From Victivallales bacterium (GTDB lineage: Bacteria; Verrucomicrobiota; Lentisphaeria; Oligosphaerales; Oligosphaeraceae): DNA of 64,000 nt. A program made the translations under genes and the position numbers. Of this stretch, positions 34,705 through 45,400 are shown one piece after another. Position 1 is the first letter of the stretch. Each line of letters opens with the position of its first letter. The stretch lies in assembly GCA_017535315.1 (NCBI GenBank), contig JAFXUD010000047.1:1-64000 (forward strand), in the 5' to 3' direction. Below the pieces are notes generated by a model, which was not told where the DNA came from, made no database searches, and saw only the letters and a program-made list of their open reading frames with translations.

Positions 34705-35288
34705 TGAAAAAGCAACTGGTCATAGCAACTGGCAATAAGCACAAGGTACTGGAAATGAGGGAGATTCTTGCGCCACTTGGCTATGACGTGATAAGTGCTG
34801 CCGAGTGTGGCGGCATGCCCGATGTGGAAGAGGATGCTGGCACTTTCCAGGGAAACGCCTGCAAAAAGGCGCTTGAGACCGCCAAGGCACTGGGACGCAC
34901 GGTCCTGGCAGATGATTCAGGGCTGGAGGTGTTTGCCCTCGGCGGCGAGCCAGGCGTCTATTCCGCACGCTATGCTGGCGAGGGCGGCAATGATGGACGC
35001 AACCTGGCAAAGCTGCTTGGCAAGATGCAGGGTGTCACGGACCGTTCAGCGCGCTTTGTCTGCGTCATCGCCGTCGCAACTCCCGAAGGGCTCGTAGGCT
35101 GCGCCGAAGGCGAGGTGCGCGGCACCATCGCATTTGCCGCTGTAGGCGACGGCGGCTTCGGCTACGACCCAGGCTTCATCCCAGATGGCTACGACAAGAC
35201 ATTCGGGCAATTGCCGCCAGAGGTGAAGAACAGCCTCTCGCACCGAGCCAATGCCCTGAAAAACGCCATCAAAAAAGGTCTTTTGTAA
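34701..35288 (+). CDS. rdgB: XTP/dITP pyrophosphatase (RdgB/HAM1)
   Basis: A house-cleaning nucleotide pyrophosphatase that hydrolyses dITP, XTP and ITP to monophosphates. Signatures: VIATGNKHKVLEM (about 6-18), TFQGNACKKA, VLADDSGLEV with GGEPGVYSARYAG, and FGYDPGFIPDGYDKTFGQL followed by SHRANAL. 195 residues, normal. The ATG overlaps the stop of the HPr-like gene (ATGATGA gives starts at 34701 or 34704), so translation is coupled. Confidence 0.97.
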   Translation: MMKKQLVIATGNKHKVLEMREILAPLGYDVISAAECGGMPDVEEDAGTFQGNACKKALETAKALGRTVLADDSGLEVFALGGEPGVYSARYAGEGGNDGRNLAKLLGKMQGVTDRSARFVCVIAVATPEGLVGCAEGEVRGTIAFAAVGDGGFGYDPGFIPDGYDKTFGQLPPEVKNSLSHRANALKNAIKKGLL

Positions 35289-35359
35289 ATGCTCTTTTTT
35301 TGTAGAGATTCGCTTGCAAAACGATGCGTTTTTTCAACACCATACCTAGGACTGTTACG

Positions 35360-37312
35360 ATGAAGAACCACGCAAAAAATTTCACGCTTGAATGGAAGCT
35401 CATGCTCGGCGACATGCATAGCGAGCTCGTACCGCTGGAGCCGTCCGAAATGGATAATTACCGCGTCGAGGGCGATGAGACCCACCAGGTCGAAATCTGG
35501 AACGGCCACCCGTTTTACGGCAAGGATTTCGAGGTTCGCGCCGAGTGGACGAAAAACTCCAACGGTCTTTATTCAGGGCGTTTCTCCTTCTGCAATTACG
35601 CAGGCAACCTCTTCGTCGAGGAGGTGCATTTTCCAGTGCTCAACGCGCCGCATCTGGCGGGACAGCATCTTGCCCTCGGCAGCCACGGTCTCGGCAAGGA
35701 TTTTGAAATTCCCTCTGGCAAGCCTGCCGCCCATACGGTTCTACTGGATCGGCATCAGCTGCTGTCGATGCAGTTCGGGGCGCTGACCTCGCCAGAGTGT
35801 TCGTTTTATATGGACCACCGCGACGCCGAACATGCAATCAAATACATGAACGTGGTTCTGGACGATGACCGCGTCAAGTGGTCAGGGATTTACCTCTTCG
35901 GCAACCGCGAAGCACCCTCAGCAGATTTCTCACTGCCATACGAATGCACCGTGGGGGCATATAACGGCGGTTGGTACGATGCCTGCCGTTTCTACCGCGA
36001 GTGGGCAATGGCACAACCATGGGTTCAGTCATTAAAAGCCAGAAAAAACCCGCTCCGCCATATCTGCATGTGGGTATGGAACCGTGGACGTGTCGAAGAG
36101 GCGATTCCGCCAGTGCTGAAACTGCAGAAGGATCTGGGGGATATCCCCATCGCGCTCGACTGGTATTGGTGGCACCACAACCCATACGACACCGAAGTCC
36201 CCGAATTGTGGCCGCCGCGCGAGGGAGTGGAAAAATTCCGCGCAACCATCGCCGACCTCAATAAGCGGGGTTTTTTCACGCAAGTCTATACCGCTTCGGC
36301 AGGGTGGGATATGGATTATCCTGGGTGGAAGCCTGAGTACGAGCGCGAACTGGTGCTCAACCGCGATGGGAACCTCCGTGCCCGCGTGGTCAATGTCTAT
36401 ATGGGACATCGGGTCGGACGCGTCTGCGGCGAGGCGGAGGTGTTCCACGACAAGATGTCCGAACTGACCCGGCACATCCACGAAAGCGGCCTGGGGAGCA
36501 TCTATCTGGATGTGCTCGGCAACGGCACCGAGTGCCCTTGCTACAACCCAGCGCACCGTCATAGCTGGGGTGGCGGTACCTATCAGGTCGAGGGCTATCG
36601 TCGGCTGCTCAAGCGTCTGCGCGCCGAAAACCCTGGCTTCCCGATGACCACCGAAAGCTGCAATGAGGCATATATGGATCTCGTCGAAGGCGGAATTGTC
36701 TGCAACACCTCCAACGAGCGGATGGGGAAGCCGAACCAATATACCATTCCGCTCTTTACGGCAGTCTATCATGGGTTGGTCGCGCTTTACGGAAATTACA
36801 GCATGCCCGACGGCATTCCGTCGTGGGACGAACTGTGGCCGCAGTACCCCAAGTGGAAGAAGGAGGAAAAGTGGCACAAGCTCTACCCAGACCAGGCATA
36901 CATCGAGATGGCTCGTCCAGTAATCTGGGGCGTACAACCGATGGTCTGCGATCTACGCGACCGCATCATCCACGACCCTGAGTTTGCCGATATCTATCGT
37001 TTCGTGTTGGCGACGGCAGTCTTCTACCACGATAATCTGGCTTTCCTCTTCGACGGCGAGATGTTGTCGCCAGAAGGCTTCGGCTGCGGAGTAAAGCGGG
37101 TCGAGTTCATGCAGCGGCGCATCTACACGACACCAGACAAATTCAAGATACTCCGCGCCGACCATCCTGCAATCCTCCACAGCGTCTGGCAGTCCCCAGA
37201 CGGCGAAAAGGCGTTGTTGATGGCGAACTACACGGCAAGCAAACAGACGTGGGAGTATCGAGGACGCTCGGGTGTCCTCCCGCCGCACTCCTACCTCAAA
37301 GTCACACTGTAA
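35360..37312 (+). CDS. DUF6259-like glycosidase-type protein
   Basis: 650 residues from the ATG at 35360 (AGGA about 8 nt upstream). The N-terminal beta-sandwich (about 1-210) is followed by a TIM-barrel region with HICMWVWNRGRVEEAIPPVLKLQKDLGDIPIALDWYWWHHNPYDT, then GSIYLDVLGNGTECPCYNPAHRHSWGGGTYQVEGYRRLLKRLR and TTESCNEAY. This matches the GH-like DUF6259 proteins of gut polysaccharide degraders; Asp in IYLDVLG and Glu in TTESCNE are candidate catalytic residues by position in a TIM barrel, not by proof. No signal peptide. It begins 71 nt after rdgB and precedes the DUF4838 gene by 29 nt. Confidence 0.75.
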   Translation: MKNHAKNFTLEWKLMLGDMHSELVPLEPSEMDNYRVEGDETHQVEIWNGHPFYGKDFEVRAEWTKNSNGLYSGRFSFCNYAGNLFVEEVHFPVLNAPHLAGQHLALGSHGLGKDFEIPSGKPAAHTVLLDRHQLLSMQFGALTSPECSFYMDHRDAEHAIKYMNVVLDDDRVKWSGIYLFGNREAPSADFSLPYECTVGAYNGGWYDACRFYREWAMAQPWVQSLKARKNPLRHICMWVWNRGRVEEAIPPVLKLQKDLGDIPIALDWYWWHHNPYDTEVPELWPPREGVEKFRATIADLNKRGFFTQVYTASAGWDMDYPGWKPEYERELVLNRDGNLRARVVNVYMGHRVGRVCGEAEVFHDKMSELTRHIHESGLGSIYLDVLGNGTECPCYNPAHRHSWGGGTYQVEGYRRLLKRLRAENPGFPMTTESCNEAYMDLVEGGIVCNTSNERMGKPNQYTIPLFTAVYHGLVALYGNYSMPDGIPSWDELWPQYPKWKKEEKWHKLYPDQAYIEMARPVIWGVQPMVCDLRDRIIHDPEFADIYRFVLATAVFYHDNLAFLFDGEMLSPEGFGCGVKRVEFMQRRIYTTPDKFKILRADHPAILHSVWQSPDGEKALLMANYTASKQTWEYRGRSGVLPPHSYLKVTL

Positions 37313-37341
37313 TTTCCCCCAAAATACCCCAAGGAGTCACC

Positions 37342-40215
37342 ATGCTGAAGCGTACACTGCTGCTTTTCCTATTGCCCTTGCTTTCATTCTGTCAATTGAC
37401 GCTGGTTGAAAACGGGATGCCCAAAAGCGAGATTGTTATCGGTGAGCATCCCACGCGCTCCGCGCAATTCGCGGCTTTTGAGTTGCAGTATGGCATTAAA
37501 CTTATTACGGGAGCAGAAACTCCCATCGTCGCAAAGCCACAAAAAACAGATGCCGTGCATATTATGGTAGGTCTTCCCGCCGATGGCGAGACCTTCAAGC
37601 ACGAGGAGTATAGCATCCGATTCAAAGGGAACACCATCCATCTGGCAGGCAATGACAATCCCGACTATGAAAAAGTCGATTACGCTAAGATCAACACCTT
37701 CCCGCCCTTGCAATACTGCTACCGTTCCACCTGCTTCGCCGTCTATGACTTCCTCGAAAAAGCCTGCGGCATGAGATTCTATTCGTATGGCGACGTCGGC
37801 ACCGTATTTACTCCACGCAACACCTTGACTGTCAATTCATTTGAAAGCCGCCGCGAACCCGAGATGAAGGCATTTCGCGTCCCCTACTTCGAGGGTCCCA
37901 AAGACCATATTCCCGCACGTGACCTGCTCCTGCTCCGTCACAGATGGCGTGAAAACACCGTCTATGGCTATGTCAACCACAACATCTACTCCATATACTA
38001 CAGATATTGGGGCAAGGCCAAATCCAAGGAGCTTGCCGATGTCTTCATCGAGCACCGCCCCGAATACTTCGCAAAACGCGAGGAGGGGCGTCGCTCCTCC
38101 CATATCGCCAGCAGCCAGTATGGAGGCGAATACGTGCCCTCACAGCTCTGCTATGCCGCTGAAGGCCCCATCGAATACTTTGCCGACGAGGCAAACAAGG
38201 TCTATCATGGCGAAAACGTGCCTGGCGCACGCTTCGGCAACATAAAGAAGCTCCCTGACACCCCCTTCTTCTATCCCATCCAGCCTGACGACGACATGGC
38301 AGTCTGCCAATGCCCCAAATGCACTGAAATGATGGAGAAGGACCGCATCTCCTACCATTTCAACTGGGTGAACAAGCTTGCAGCAAAGGCGCATGAACTG
38401 AATCCCGACATCAACATCGCCACCCTCTCCTACGGCGTTGCGCGCCGCCGTCCTGAAAACATCGAACTCTACCCGAATCTCTCCATCCAGCTCTGCATGT
38501 CCCTCCAGCTCTGGTTCCACCCTCTCATCTACAAACGCCAGCACGACACCTACAAGGACTGGGTGACCCACGAGGGCAAAAAGCGGATGCTCACCTGCTG
38601 GCTCTATCTCCTCTGCCCTTCCGCAGACTTCATCAGAATGTCAGGCAAGCCTGGCTACTTCCCAGTTCTCTATCCAAAGAACACTGGGAAAATCATCACC
38701 GAATACCTCGACGACGGCCTGCAGGGTCTCTTTGCCGAAATCTTCACCAAGCAGCATGAGTTGGAATCCTACATCATGAGCCGCCTCATCTACGACCGTT
38801 CCGTCGGCTACGAGGAGCTGCTTGACGAGTACTACAAACTCTACTACGGAAACGCAGGCAAGGCGATGAAGCAGGTTATGGAGACTATCGAAGAGATTTC
38901 CACCAACCCGAAGAACTATCCCGAATCCTTCCTGACAAAGGACAACGTGAACGGCTCCTACATGGGCGGCATGTATAATGAGATGATCATCTGGCATGTC
39001 GGCACCCCAGAGCGCATCGCCGCCATCGACAAGCTCGTCGCCCAGGCGCAGTCCGACGCCAAGACGCCAGTCGAGAAGGAGCGTGTCAAGCGCTTCGTAT
39101 CCAATATCTGGGGACAGGTCAAGCCAGGACGCGCCGCCTTCGAACGCCATCAGGAACTCCGCTCCTTCAAAATTCCCAGCATCGACTTTGTCGCTCCTGC
39201 TGCAGAATACAACGGCAACCTTGACAAGGCCGATTTCAGGTACGCCCTTACGTTCAACGACTGGAAATCCGCCTATGGCGATGCGGTGACCGCCCCAGCT
39301 ACCCTGAAACTCTTCGCCGATTCCACCCATCTCTATGTCGATTACGCAGAAAAGGGTTCCGAACCCTACGCCAAACGCGAGCAGGATTTCTGGCGCAATG
39401 GCCTCGAGATCTTCCTTGGGCTCGACAAGAGCCTGAACTTCAAGCAGATTTTCACAACTGTCAACGGCTACAGCGAGTTCTACGACCATGCCATCATCGA
39501 AGGTGTCGCGCACTTCGACAAGCAGAAAGTCGATATCAAGACGAAAAACGAGCTGACAGAAGAAAGCTGGCATTTGCAACTGGCCATTCCGCTTTCCGTG
39601 CTTGGCAAGCAGTTGCAGGCACAGAAGTCCTTCTGCGCCAATTTCATCCGCACGAAACTGTTTACCCCCGCAAGCCAGAACAACTCGTTCTACTTCAGCC
39701 TCATCTTCACCGCAAGCCATCAGGCTGGCATCGACCGTATGGGCGATTTCTTCCTCCCTGATCAAGTTCCACAAAACAGGCAAATTCTGGACACAACCTA
39801 TTTCACGTCAAAGACTAATGAACTGCCGACTGGATGGGTTTACAACCCACGCTACAAACTCACTTCTGCTATAAAGGACGGCCACTTCATCATCACGGGG
39901 AAAGACAAGGTCGGCTACATCAACGTCAAGGACTACACCCCCATCCGACCTGGCGATACCGTTGAATTCCAGTTCACGGCAGCTGGCAAAAACGCAACCT
40001 GCGCCATCTTCCTCTCCAATGGTCCTGGACGCCATTTCGTGGGCACGCGCGAACAACGCTTTAACCTAACCGAAACGCCCTCCCCCCACGCGGTCACCAT
40101 CAAAGTTCCCGAAACTGGCATCAACAAATGGCAACCTACACATGTGCGCATCGGCTTCCGCGTCAATGGCGATGGTTTCCTGGATGTTTCAACCCTCAAG
40201 GTCAATGTGAAGTAG
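37342..40215 (+). CDS. Secreted DUF4838 protein with C-terminal carbohydrate-binding-like domain
   Basis: 957 residues with a signal peptide (MLKRTLLLFLLPLLSFC). The start at 37342 is fixed by AAGGAG 5 nt upstream. An N-terminal alpha-glucuronidase-N-like domain (about 20-145, YRSTCFAVYDFLEKACGMRFYSYGD) precedes the DUF4838 domain with its Cys motif MAVCQCPKCTEMMEKD (about 315) and DINIATLSYG. A CBM9-like beta-sandwich occurs at about 625-800 (FADSTHLYVDYAEKG, FWRNGLEIFLG), and a further beta domain ends the protein. These proteins are common in Lentisphaerae and Bacteroidetes glycan loci; the enzymatic activity is unknown. A structured repeat array follows immediately. Confidence 0.85.
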   Translation: MLKRTLLLFLLPLLSFCQLTLVENGMPKSEIVIGEHPTRSAQFAAFELQYGIKLITGAETPIVAKPQKTDAVHIMVGLPADGETFKHEEYSIRFKGNTIHLAGNDNPDYEKVDYAKINTFPPLQYCYRSTCFAVYDFLEKACGMRFYSYGDVGTVFTPRNTLTVNSFESRREPEMKAFRVPYFEGPKDHIPARDLLLLRHRWRENTVYGYVNHNIYSIYYRYWGKAKSKELADVFIEHRPEYFAKREEGRRSSHIASSQYGGEYVPSQLCYAAEGPIEYFADEANKVYHGENVPGARFGNIKKLPDTPFFYPIQPDDDMAVCQCPKCTEMMEKDRISYHFNWVNKLAAKAHELNPDINIATLSYGVARRRPENIELYPNLSIQLCMSLQLWFHPLIYKRQHDTYKDWVTHEGKKRMLTCWLYLLCPSADFIRMSGKPGYFPVLYPKNTGKIITEYLDDGLQGLFAEIFTKQHELESYIMSRLIYDRSVGYEELLDEYYKLYYGNAGKAMKQVMETIEEISTNPKNYPESFLTKDNVNGSYMGGMYNEMIIWHVGTPERIAAIDKLVAQAQSDAKTPVEKERVKRFVSNIWGQVKPGRAAFERHQELRSFKIPSIDFVAPAAEYNGNLDKADFRYALTFNDWKSAYGDAVTAPATLKLFADSTHLYVDYAEKGSEPYAKREQDFWRNGLEIFLGLDKSLNFKQIFTTVNGYSEFYDHAIIEGVAHFDKQKVDIKTKNELTEESWHLQLAIPLSVLGKQLQAQKSFCANFIRTKLFTPASQNNSFYFSLIFTASHQAGIDRMGDFFLPDQVPQNRQILDTTYFTSKTNELPTGWVYNPRYKLTSAIKDGHFIITGKDKVGYINVKDYTPIRPGDTVEFQFTAAGKNATCAIFLSNGPGRHFVGTREQRFNLTETPSPHAVTIKVPETGINKWQPTHVRIGFRVNGDGFLDVSTLKVNVK

Positions 40216-40221
40216 AAAGCT

Positions 40222-40699
40222 TACCCGCGTTAGCGGCGACAAGAACATAGCCGTGGGTGGAGCGAAGCCGCAAGGCGCAAAAAGAGCCGCGTCAGCGGCG
40301 ACAAGAACATAGCCGTGGGTGAAGCGAAGCCGCGTAAGCGGCGAGCGCAACCCACGGACACATCAGGCCCCTGTTCCTTTGCGCCGTGCCACGTAGCGAA
40401 GCGGAGCGGCACGGCGCAGAAAGAGCCGCGTTAGCGGCGACAAGAACATAGCCGTGGGTGGAGCGAAGCCGCGTAAGCGGCGAGCGCAACCCACGGACAC
40501 ATCAGGCCCCAGTTCCTTGGCGCCGTGCCACGTAGCGAAGCGGAGCGGCACGGCGCAGAAAGAGCCGCGTTAGCGGCGACAAGAACATAGCCGTGGGTGG
40601 AGCGAAGCCGCGTAAGCGGCGAGCGCAACCCACGGACACATGAGGCCCCTGTTCCTTTGCGCCGTGCCACGTAGCGAAGCGGAGCGGCACGGCGCAGAA
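40222..40699. repeat. 139-bp structured repeat array
   Basis: Three units with a 139-bp period (starting 40284, 40423, 40562) and a leading partial unit at 40222. Each unit holds: hairpin 1 GCCGC-GTTA-GCGGC (or GTCA); hairpin 2, CCGTGGGT pairing with ACCCACGG around an inner GCCGC-GTAA-GCGGC; hairpin 3, GCGCCGTGCC pairing with GGCACGGCGC. Copies are almost identical. The same elements in the same order are at 20071-20295. The array fills most of the gap between DUF4838 and ceramidase-like genes; the AT-rich 40700-40780 stretch likely carries the next promoter. Confidence 0.93.
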
Positions 40700-40780
40700 A
40701 ATAGTCAATACGCCCTCAGCTGAATAGTTAGTAGCTAAAAAGGTTATCAACACCTTAAAATAACATAGGATTAACTCATC

Positions 40781-42067
40781 ATGAAAATCTCTTTTGGAAA
40801 GACAGTCATCTCCCCTGAAATCGGAACAAAGGTCGCTGGTTACGGCACCGAAGACTACTCGGTCGCAAAGCTGGACGACCTCTATGTAACCGCCCTCGCC
40901 ATGGACGACGGCAGCAAGAAGTGTGTCATCCTCGGCTTTGACCTGCTGGGCATCGACGAAGCCTACATCAAAAAAATCCGCCAGGCATGCGCAGCCGAAT
41001 TCGGCGGCGAGGAAGCACAGGTCATCCTCAGTTGCACCCACACGCACAGCGGTCCAAATGTCCGTACCCTTGGACGCTGCCCCTCCATCTTCGAGAAGGA
41101 TTTTGCAGATGCCCTCGTCCTGAAGGTGGCTGCCCTTGTCAAGTCCATCCTTGCACACGAATGGATTGAGACCGACGTCTATTTCTACTCGCTGCACTGC
41201 GACGCCAACGTCAACCGCCGCTACGTCTCCAGCAACAACAAATGCTCCTTCATTCCCCACCGCCGCGACATGGAGCGCATCGCCGACGGCTTCGCCGACA
41301 AGGAAGTCGGCGTGCTTGCCTTCCGCAAAAAGAACGGCGAGATTGCCTACATCATCGGCAACTACGCGGCCCATCCGCTTGCCAGCCACTGCCCAGGCAT
41401 CGGCGGTCACCGCATCTCCGCCGACTACCCTGGGGCTTTCCGTAAATATATTGAGGAAGAGACGGGCGCGGGCTGCATGTTCCTCTCGGGTGCCGCTGGC
41501 GACATGGTGCCAAAGGGCCATGAGACGGGACGCGCCGCCAGCGAGGCCGTCGGTGTCAAGCTGGCGCAGGCCGCCATCAACGGCGTCATTACCGCCACAC
41601 GCGACAAGGCAAGCTATATGCTGACAACCGAAACACTGCAGTGCGGCTTCACCTACACCACGGCCAAAATGCGCGAGTTCCGCAAAAAGCTGCTGCCACC
41701 CTTCTACAAGGGCAAAGAGGAGCTGACCTACGAGATCCAGTGCCTCTCCATCGGCGATGTCTGCCTCGTCGGCGTGCCAGGCGAAATGGTTGCCGAACTG
41801 GGGCAAGAAATCAAGTGGCACTCCCCCTTCCGCAAGACCTTCATCCTCTACTGCTCGACCGCCTATATGGACTACCTCTGCCATGGAAACGCCCTGGTTG
41901 CAGGTGGCTATGAAGGCCGCGAGCAATACACGGACAGCCACACAGGGCTGAAGCTCGTCAACGCCGCCGTCGAAGGCACCTACCAGCTCTACGAACGCAC
42001 CTTCCCCAATCCCGATGAATGGCCTGAAAACAACGAGCCATCCCTCGTTGCCCTCAAGAACTGCTGA
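40781..42067 (+). CDS. Neutral/alkaline ceramidase-like hydrolase
   Basis: 428 residues, without a signal peptide. The N-terminus (GKTVISPEIGTKVAGYG) and ILSCTHTHSGPN (about 85-95) match the zinc-binding region of neutral/alkaline non-lysosomal ceramidases; NYAAHPLASHC supplies a second His, and FLSGAAGDMVPKGHE a further conserved segment. The usual ceramidase length is over 600, so this is a short, ceramidase-like clade often found near glycan genes, with unknown amide substrate. A 73-codon ORF follows 2 nt later. The leader has AGGA about 10 nt before the ATG. Confidence 0.82.
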   Translation: MKISFGKTVISPEIGTKVAGYGTEDYSVAKLDDLYVTALAMDDGSKKCVILGFDLLGIDEAYIKKIRQACAAEFGGEEAQVILSCTHTHSGPNVRTLGRCPSIFEKDFADALVLKVAALVKSILAHEWIETDVYFYSLHCDANVNRRYVSSNNKCSFIPHRRDMERIADGFADKEVGVLAFRKKNGEIAYIIGNYAAHPLASHCPGIGGHRISADYPGAFRKYIEEETGAGCMFLSGAAGDMVPKGHETGRAASEAVGVKLAQAAINGVITATRDKASYMLTTETLQCGFTYTTAKMREFRKKLLPPFYKGKEELTYEIQCLSIGDVCLVGVPGEMVAELGQEIKWHSPFRKTFILYCSTAYMDYLCHGNALVAGGYEGREQYTDSHTGLKLVNAAVEGTYQLYERTFPNPDEWPENNEPSLVALKNC

Positions 42068-42069
42068 AT

Positions 42070-42291
42070 ATGAAACTCCAACTGAACGAAAGCAACACCT
42101 ACGAGTTGTTGGACGAGTTCAACGACGTCCACAAGTCCCTGCTCGCACAGGACAACGGCGAGATGGCCAAAGCCTACAACCACGTCATCCCCGCCCACTG
42201 CATAGAGGCAGACTACGACTGCCTCCTCTTCGTCGGCCTCCCCAACCGCCCTTCTGAAGTCACCGTCCGCGTCCAAGCCGCTGATTTCTAG
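42070..42291 (+). CDS. Small unknown protein coupled to the ceramidase-like gene
   Basis: A 73-residue ORF (MKLQLNESNTYELLDEFNDVHKSLL...) beginning 2 nt after the ceramidase-like stop, with normal codon use (C/G-ending third positions), so it is probably real. One Cys pair (AHCIEADYDCLLF) is separated by 7 residues. No motif recognised. No own ribosome binding site; translation likely reinitiates after the upstream stop. Could also be the C-terminal remnant of an older gene. Confidence 0.5.
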   Translation: MKLQLNESNTYELLDEFNDVHKSLLAQDNGEMAKAYNHVIPAHCIEADYDCLLFVGLPNRPSEVTVRVQAADF

Positions 42292-42319
42292 GGTGTACGC
42301 TAATATTCCTAACTAAAAA

Positions 42320-42409
42320 GGGACAGGAGGGACGGGAGAGACGGGAGGGACAGCGAAATAGCATCGTACTTCGTTATGTCGCTCCCGTCCCTCCAGTCGC
42401 TCCCGTCCC
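42320..42409. repeat. Long imperfect GGGACGGGAG hairpin
   Basis: A purine-rich arm with GGGACGGGAGA-like words (42320-42355) faces a pyrimidine-rich arm TCGCTCCCGTCCC / TCGCTCCCGTCCC (42379-42409). The arms pair imperfectly around a 22-nt loop. Each arm is itself a short direct repeat. Confidence 0.65.
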
Positions 42410-42454
42410 ATTAGGCGTTAATTCAGAAATAAAAAAGCCGAGTACCTTTTCTGT

Positions 42455-42474
42455 GCGCAGTGCATTCACTGCGC
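42455..42474. other. Short hairpin before the GH16 gene
   Basis: Perfect GCGCAGTG-CATT-CACTGCGC, 19 nt upstream of the GH16 start codon; may influence translation or RNA stability. Confidence 0.55.
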
Positions 42475-42492
42475 CCCCCATTAAGGTCCACC

Positions 42493-45400
42493 ATGAGAAA
42501 CCTTCCCCTCTTCCTTCTATTCCTTTCCCTTTCAGTTTTCAGTGCGGAGTTCGCCGTCAACGGCAACTTCGAGGAACTCGGCTCTAATGGCCTGCCTGTC
42601 AACTGGATGAAAAACAGTTGGAGCGGCTATAAGCCCGAATGCACCCTGGAGGTTGTCAATGGTGGTGGCCTCAAGGGTAACTCCCTACGCATGACGAACA
42701 TCCAGGCGAAGCGCGGTGCCGCGTTCAACACCACCTTCTATCCAGGCATCTGCGGCGACAGCGTGCGCCTCTCATTCCGTGCACGTGGCAAAGGCACCAC
42801 TAAGGTGCACCTTTACTTCAAGACCAAAACAGGCGAGTGGAACTTCAAATCCACGCAGGAAGTTCCCTTCACCACTCATGAGGAATGGAACCACTTCGCC
42901 ATAACCTTGGCCGTTCTCAATGGCAAGGCAGGTGAAACGGGCTCCTTTGACATCGGCTTCGAGACGGAGATGGGCGGCGAACTGGAAATCTCCGACCTGA
43001 CGGCTGACCTCGTCCCTGGCGAATACCGCGGCAGTGAGCCCTTCCCGCAGAACTGGACGCTTTTCGGTCCCGTTGATAAGGATTTCGTGCCCAGCCAGAC
43101 CGAACTGAACATGCTCCCTACCACGCTGGCAGGCAATGCGGGCAGGAAGTTCAAAACCGTCTCCAACACGCTGGATTTCGCAAAGCTCTTTGGTAGCGGC
43201 GAAAAGAAATGCGGCTGGGCGTTTGCCGAACTTGAATCGCAAATTGACTGCGACTACACCATCGGCGCAGCCGCTGACTGGTGGATGGCCTATTATGTCA
43301 ATGGCGAGTGCGTCATCAATACAATGGAGCGCGGAAACGTCGAGTTCCCGTATGACATCTCCAACCACGTCAAGACCGTACGCCTGAAGAAAGGGATGAA
43401 CATCCTGGCGGTGAAGGTGCTCACGGGCAAGAACAGCTCCATCCTTATGACAGGCGGCCCCCTGGAACTCGCCAACCGCGTCACTCGCATCAAGCGTTCA
43501 AAGGTCGAGTGGATTGAAGACTTCGACGGCAAGACGGTCTCCTGCACAGGCAATCCCGAGCTCATCAAGGCCTATCCCACATCAGGTCTGCTCACGCTGA
43601 CAGGCCAGGGCGTTTTCACAACCAATGGCACCCTTGCCATCAGCCAGCCAGAAGGAGCCTTCCGCAACCCCGAGGTTGCCTCCTTTTTCCGCGCCGTCGG
43701 CTGCCGCATCCAAAACTTCGGGCAGTCCCCTGAAAAGTACAGCGACTGCCAGTTGGAGTTTGTGCTGAACGGAAATGCAGTCTTCCTCAAGATGGTCGTC
43801 ACTTGCCATACGAAAAACAACGAGCTGGATGTGCAGGTCATTGAAGGCGACAAGACGCTGGATACGCAGAAGTTCCCCAAGACCTCCCTGCCCGCCGATT
43901 TTCTCCTCGCCGCCAGCCCCAACGGCCTCTATGCCGTCAATGTCACCAGCATCTCCGATGGCAGTATCTTGGAGTTTTCTGGCGATTCTGCCGTCGCCAA
44001 AGCCAACTCCGAACTGACACCTGGGCTGCTTTTCAAATCCAATGGTGCACCCTCAGAGCTCGTCATCGACAACTACCTCGTCTGCCAAGCCGTTGAAAAA
44101 GGAACCGCCAGCCAGGTGCCCTATATCGTTACGCCCGAAGCAGAGTTCGACCCCGTCAAGGCGGGCTGGAAGCTGGTCTTCAACGACGAGTTCAACGGCG
44201 ACAAGCTGGATGAAACCGTCTGGCAGCATGGCTGGTCCAGCGACCCGAAGCGCGTGAGTGTCCACGATGGCGTGCTAGAAATCGCATGCGATTGGACTGA
44301 GGACCACTCCAAGCTGACCACAGGCTCGGTCTCAACCTACCAGTTCTTCCAGTTCGGCTACTTTGAAGCAAACTGTACTTTCAGTTGCCAGCCTGGCTGG
44401 TGGGCTGCCTTCTGGCTCTACGGCTACACCAACGCCAATCCCTTCTATGACGGCTTTGAAATCGACATCTTCGAGGACTATTTCCTCTCCTCCCTGCACG
44501 AGGGAGAGCCGCCCCGCAACGTCCTCGACCACAACCTCCACGTCTATTGCGGTGAAACTCTCAAGAGCTGGAACTACAACTCCCCCAAGGGAAACTACCT
44601 GGACGGCTTCCACAAAATCGCCTGCAAATGGACTCCGTTCGAAATCTCCTACTACCTGGACGGCAAGCTGATACGCAGCACTGCCAACCACAGCTCGTAT
44701 GATTCAGTCACCTTTGACGCCTTCAACCACGCCCTCGGCATCACTCCACTCCACCCCATCCTCAGCGGTCAGCCCAAGAAATCCGCTGGAGATCCGAAGC
44801 GCGGCAAATTCCCAGAGAGCTTCCTGACGGATTACGTCCGCATCTACGCCTTCCCGCAGGACAAAATCCCCTCCGTCACCTGGACGAAGAAGCCCGCAAC
44901 CTCCATCGCCAAATACGGCGACAAGCTTGCCTTCTCCGCAGAAGCCAAGCCATCTCCGAAGACAAATGCCCCGATAAAAGCCGCCTATCTCTTTGACGGC
45001 GGCTACCTTATCGACTACAAGACGCAGCCCCCGTATGACTTCCAGGTCATCCTCACCAACGAGTTCTACGAGGCCACCGACTATTGCCGCCCAGGCCGCC
45101 AGAACATCATCCCCAAGTTTATGGACAACTTCCACTGCTACAGCATCTTCGTGCAGGATGCGGAGGGCAATGTCGCCTTCACGGAACCCTACATGCTGGC
45201 ACATATCACCGCCAGGGACGCCAATCCAGGCACCCCCTACCAGGGCAAGCCCCAGGTCATCCCTGGACGCATCGCCCTCGTGAACTTCAACGAAGGCGGC
45301 CAGGGTGTCGGCTACATGGACACCACCTCTGGCAACACCTTCGCAGGCAGAAAGAACCTTATCGACAGGCGTAACTGCGACGTTGATATCAGTGGCGACG

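Noticed and set aside
40230-40670. Several overlapping 60-80 residue minus-strand ORFs in the repeat array
   Set aside because: They repeat with the 139-bp unit and carry no coding signature other than repeat periodicity.
42820-42960. Frameshift or second start in the GH16 N-terminal region
   Set aside because: The single frame from 42493 is continuous with signal peptide, domains and expected codon use.
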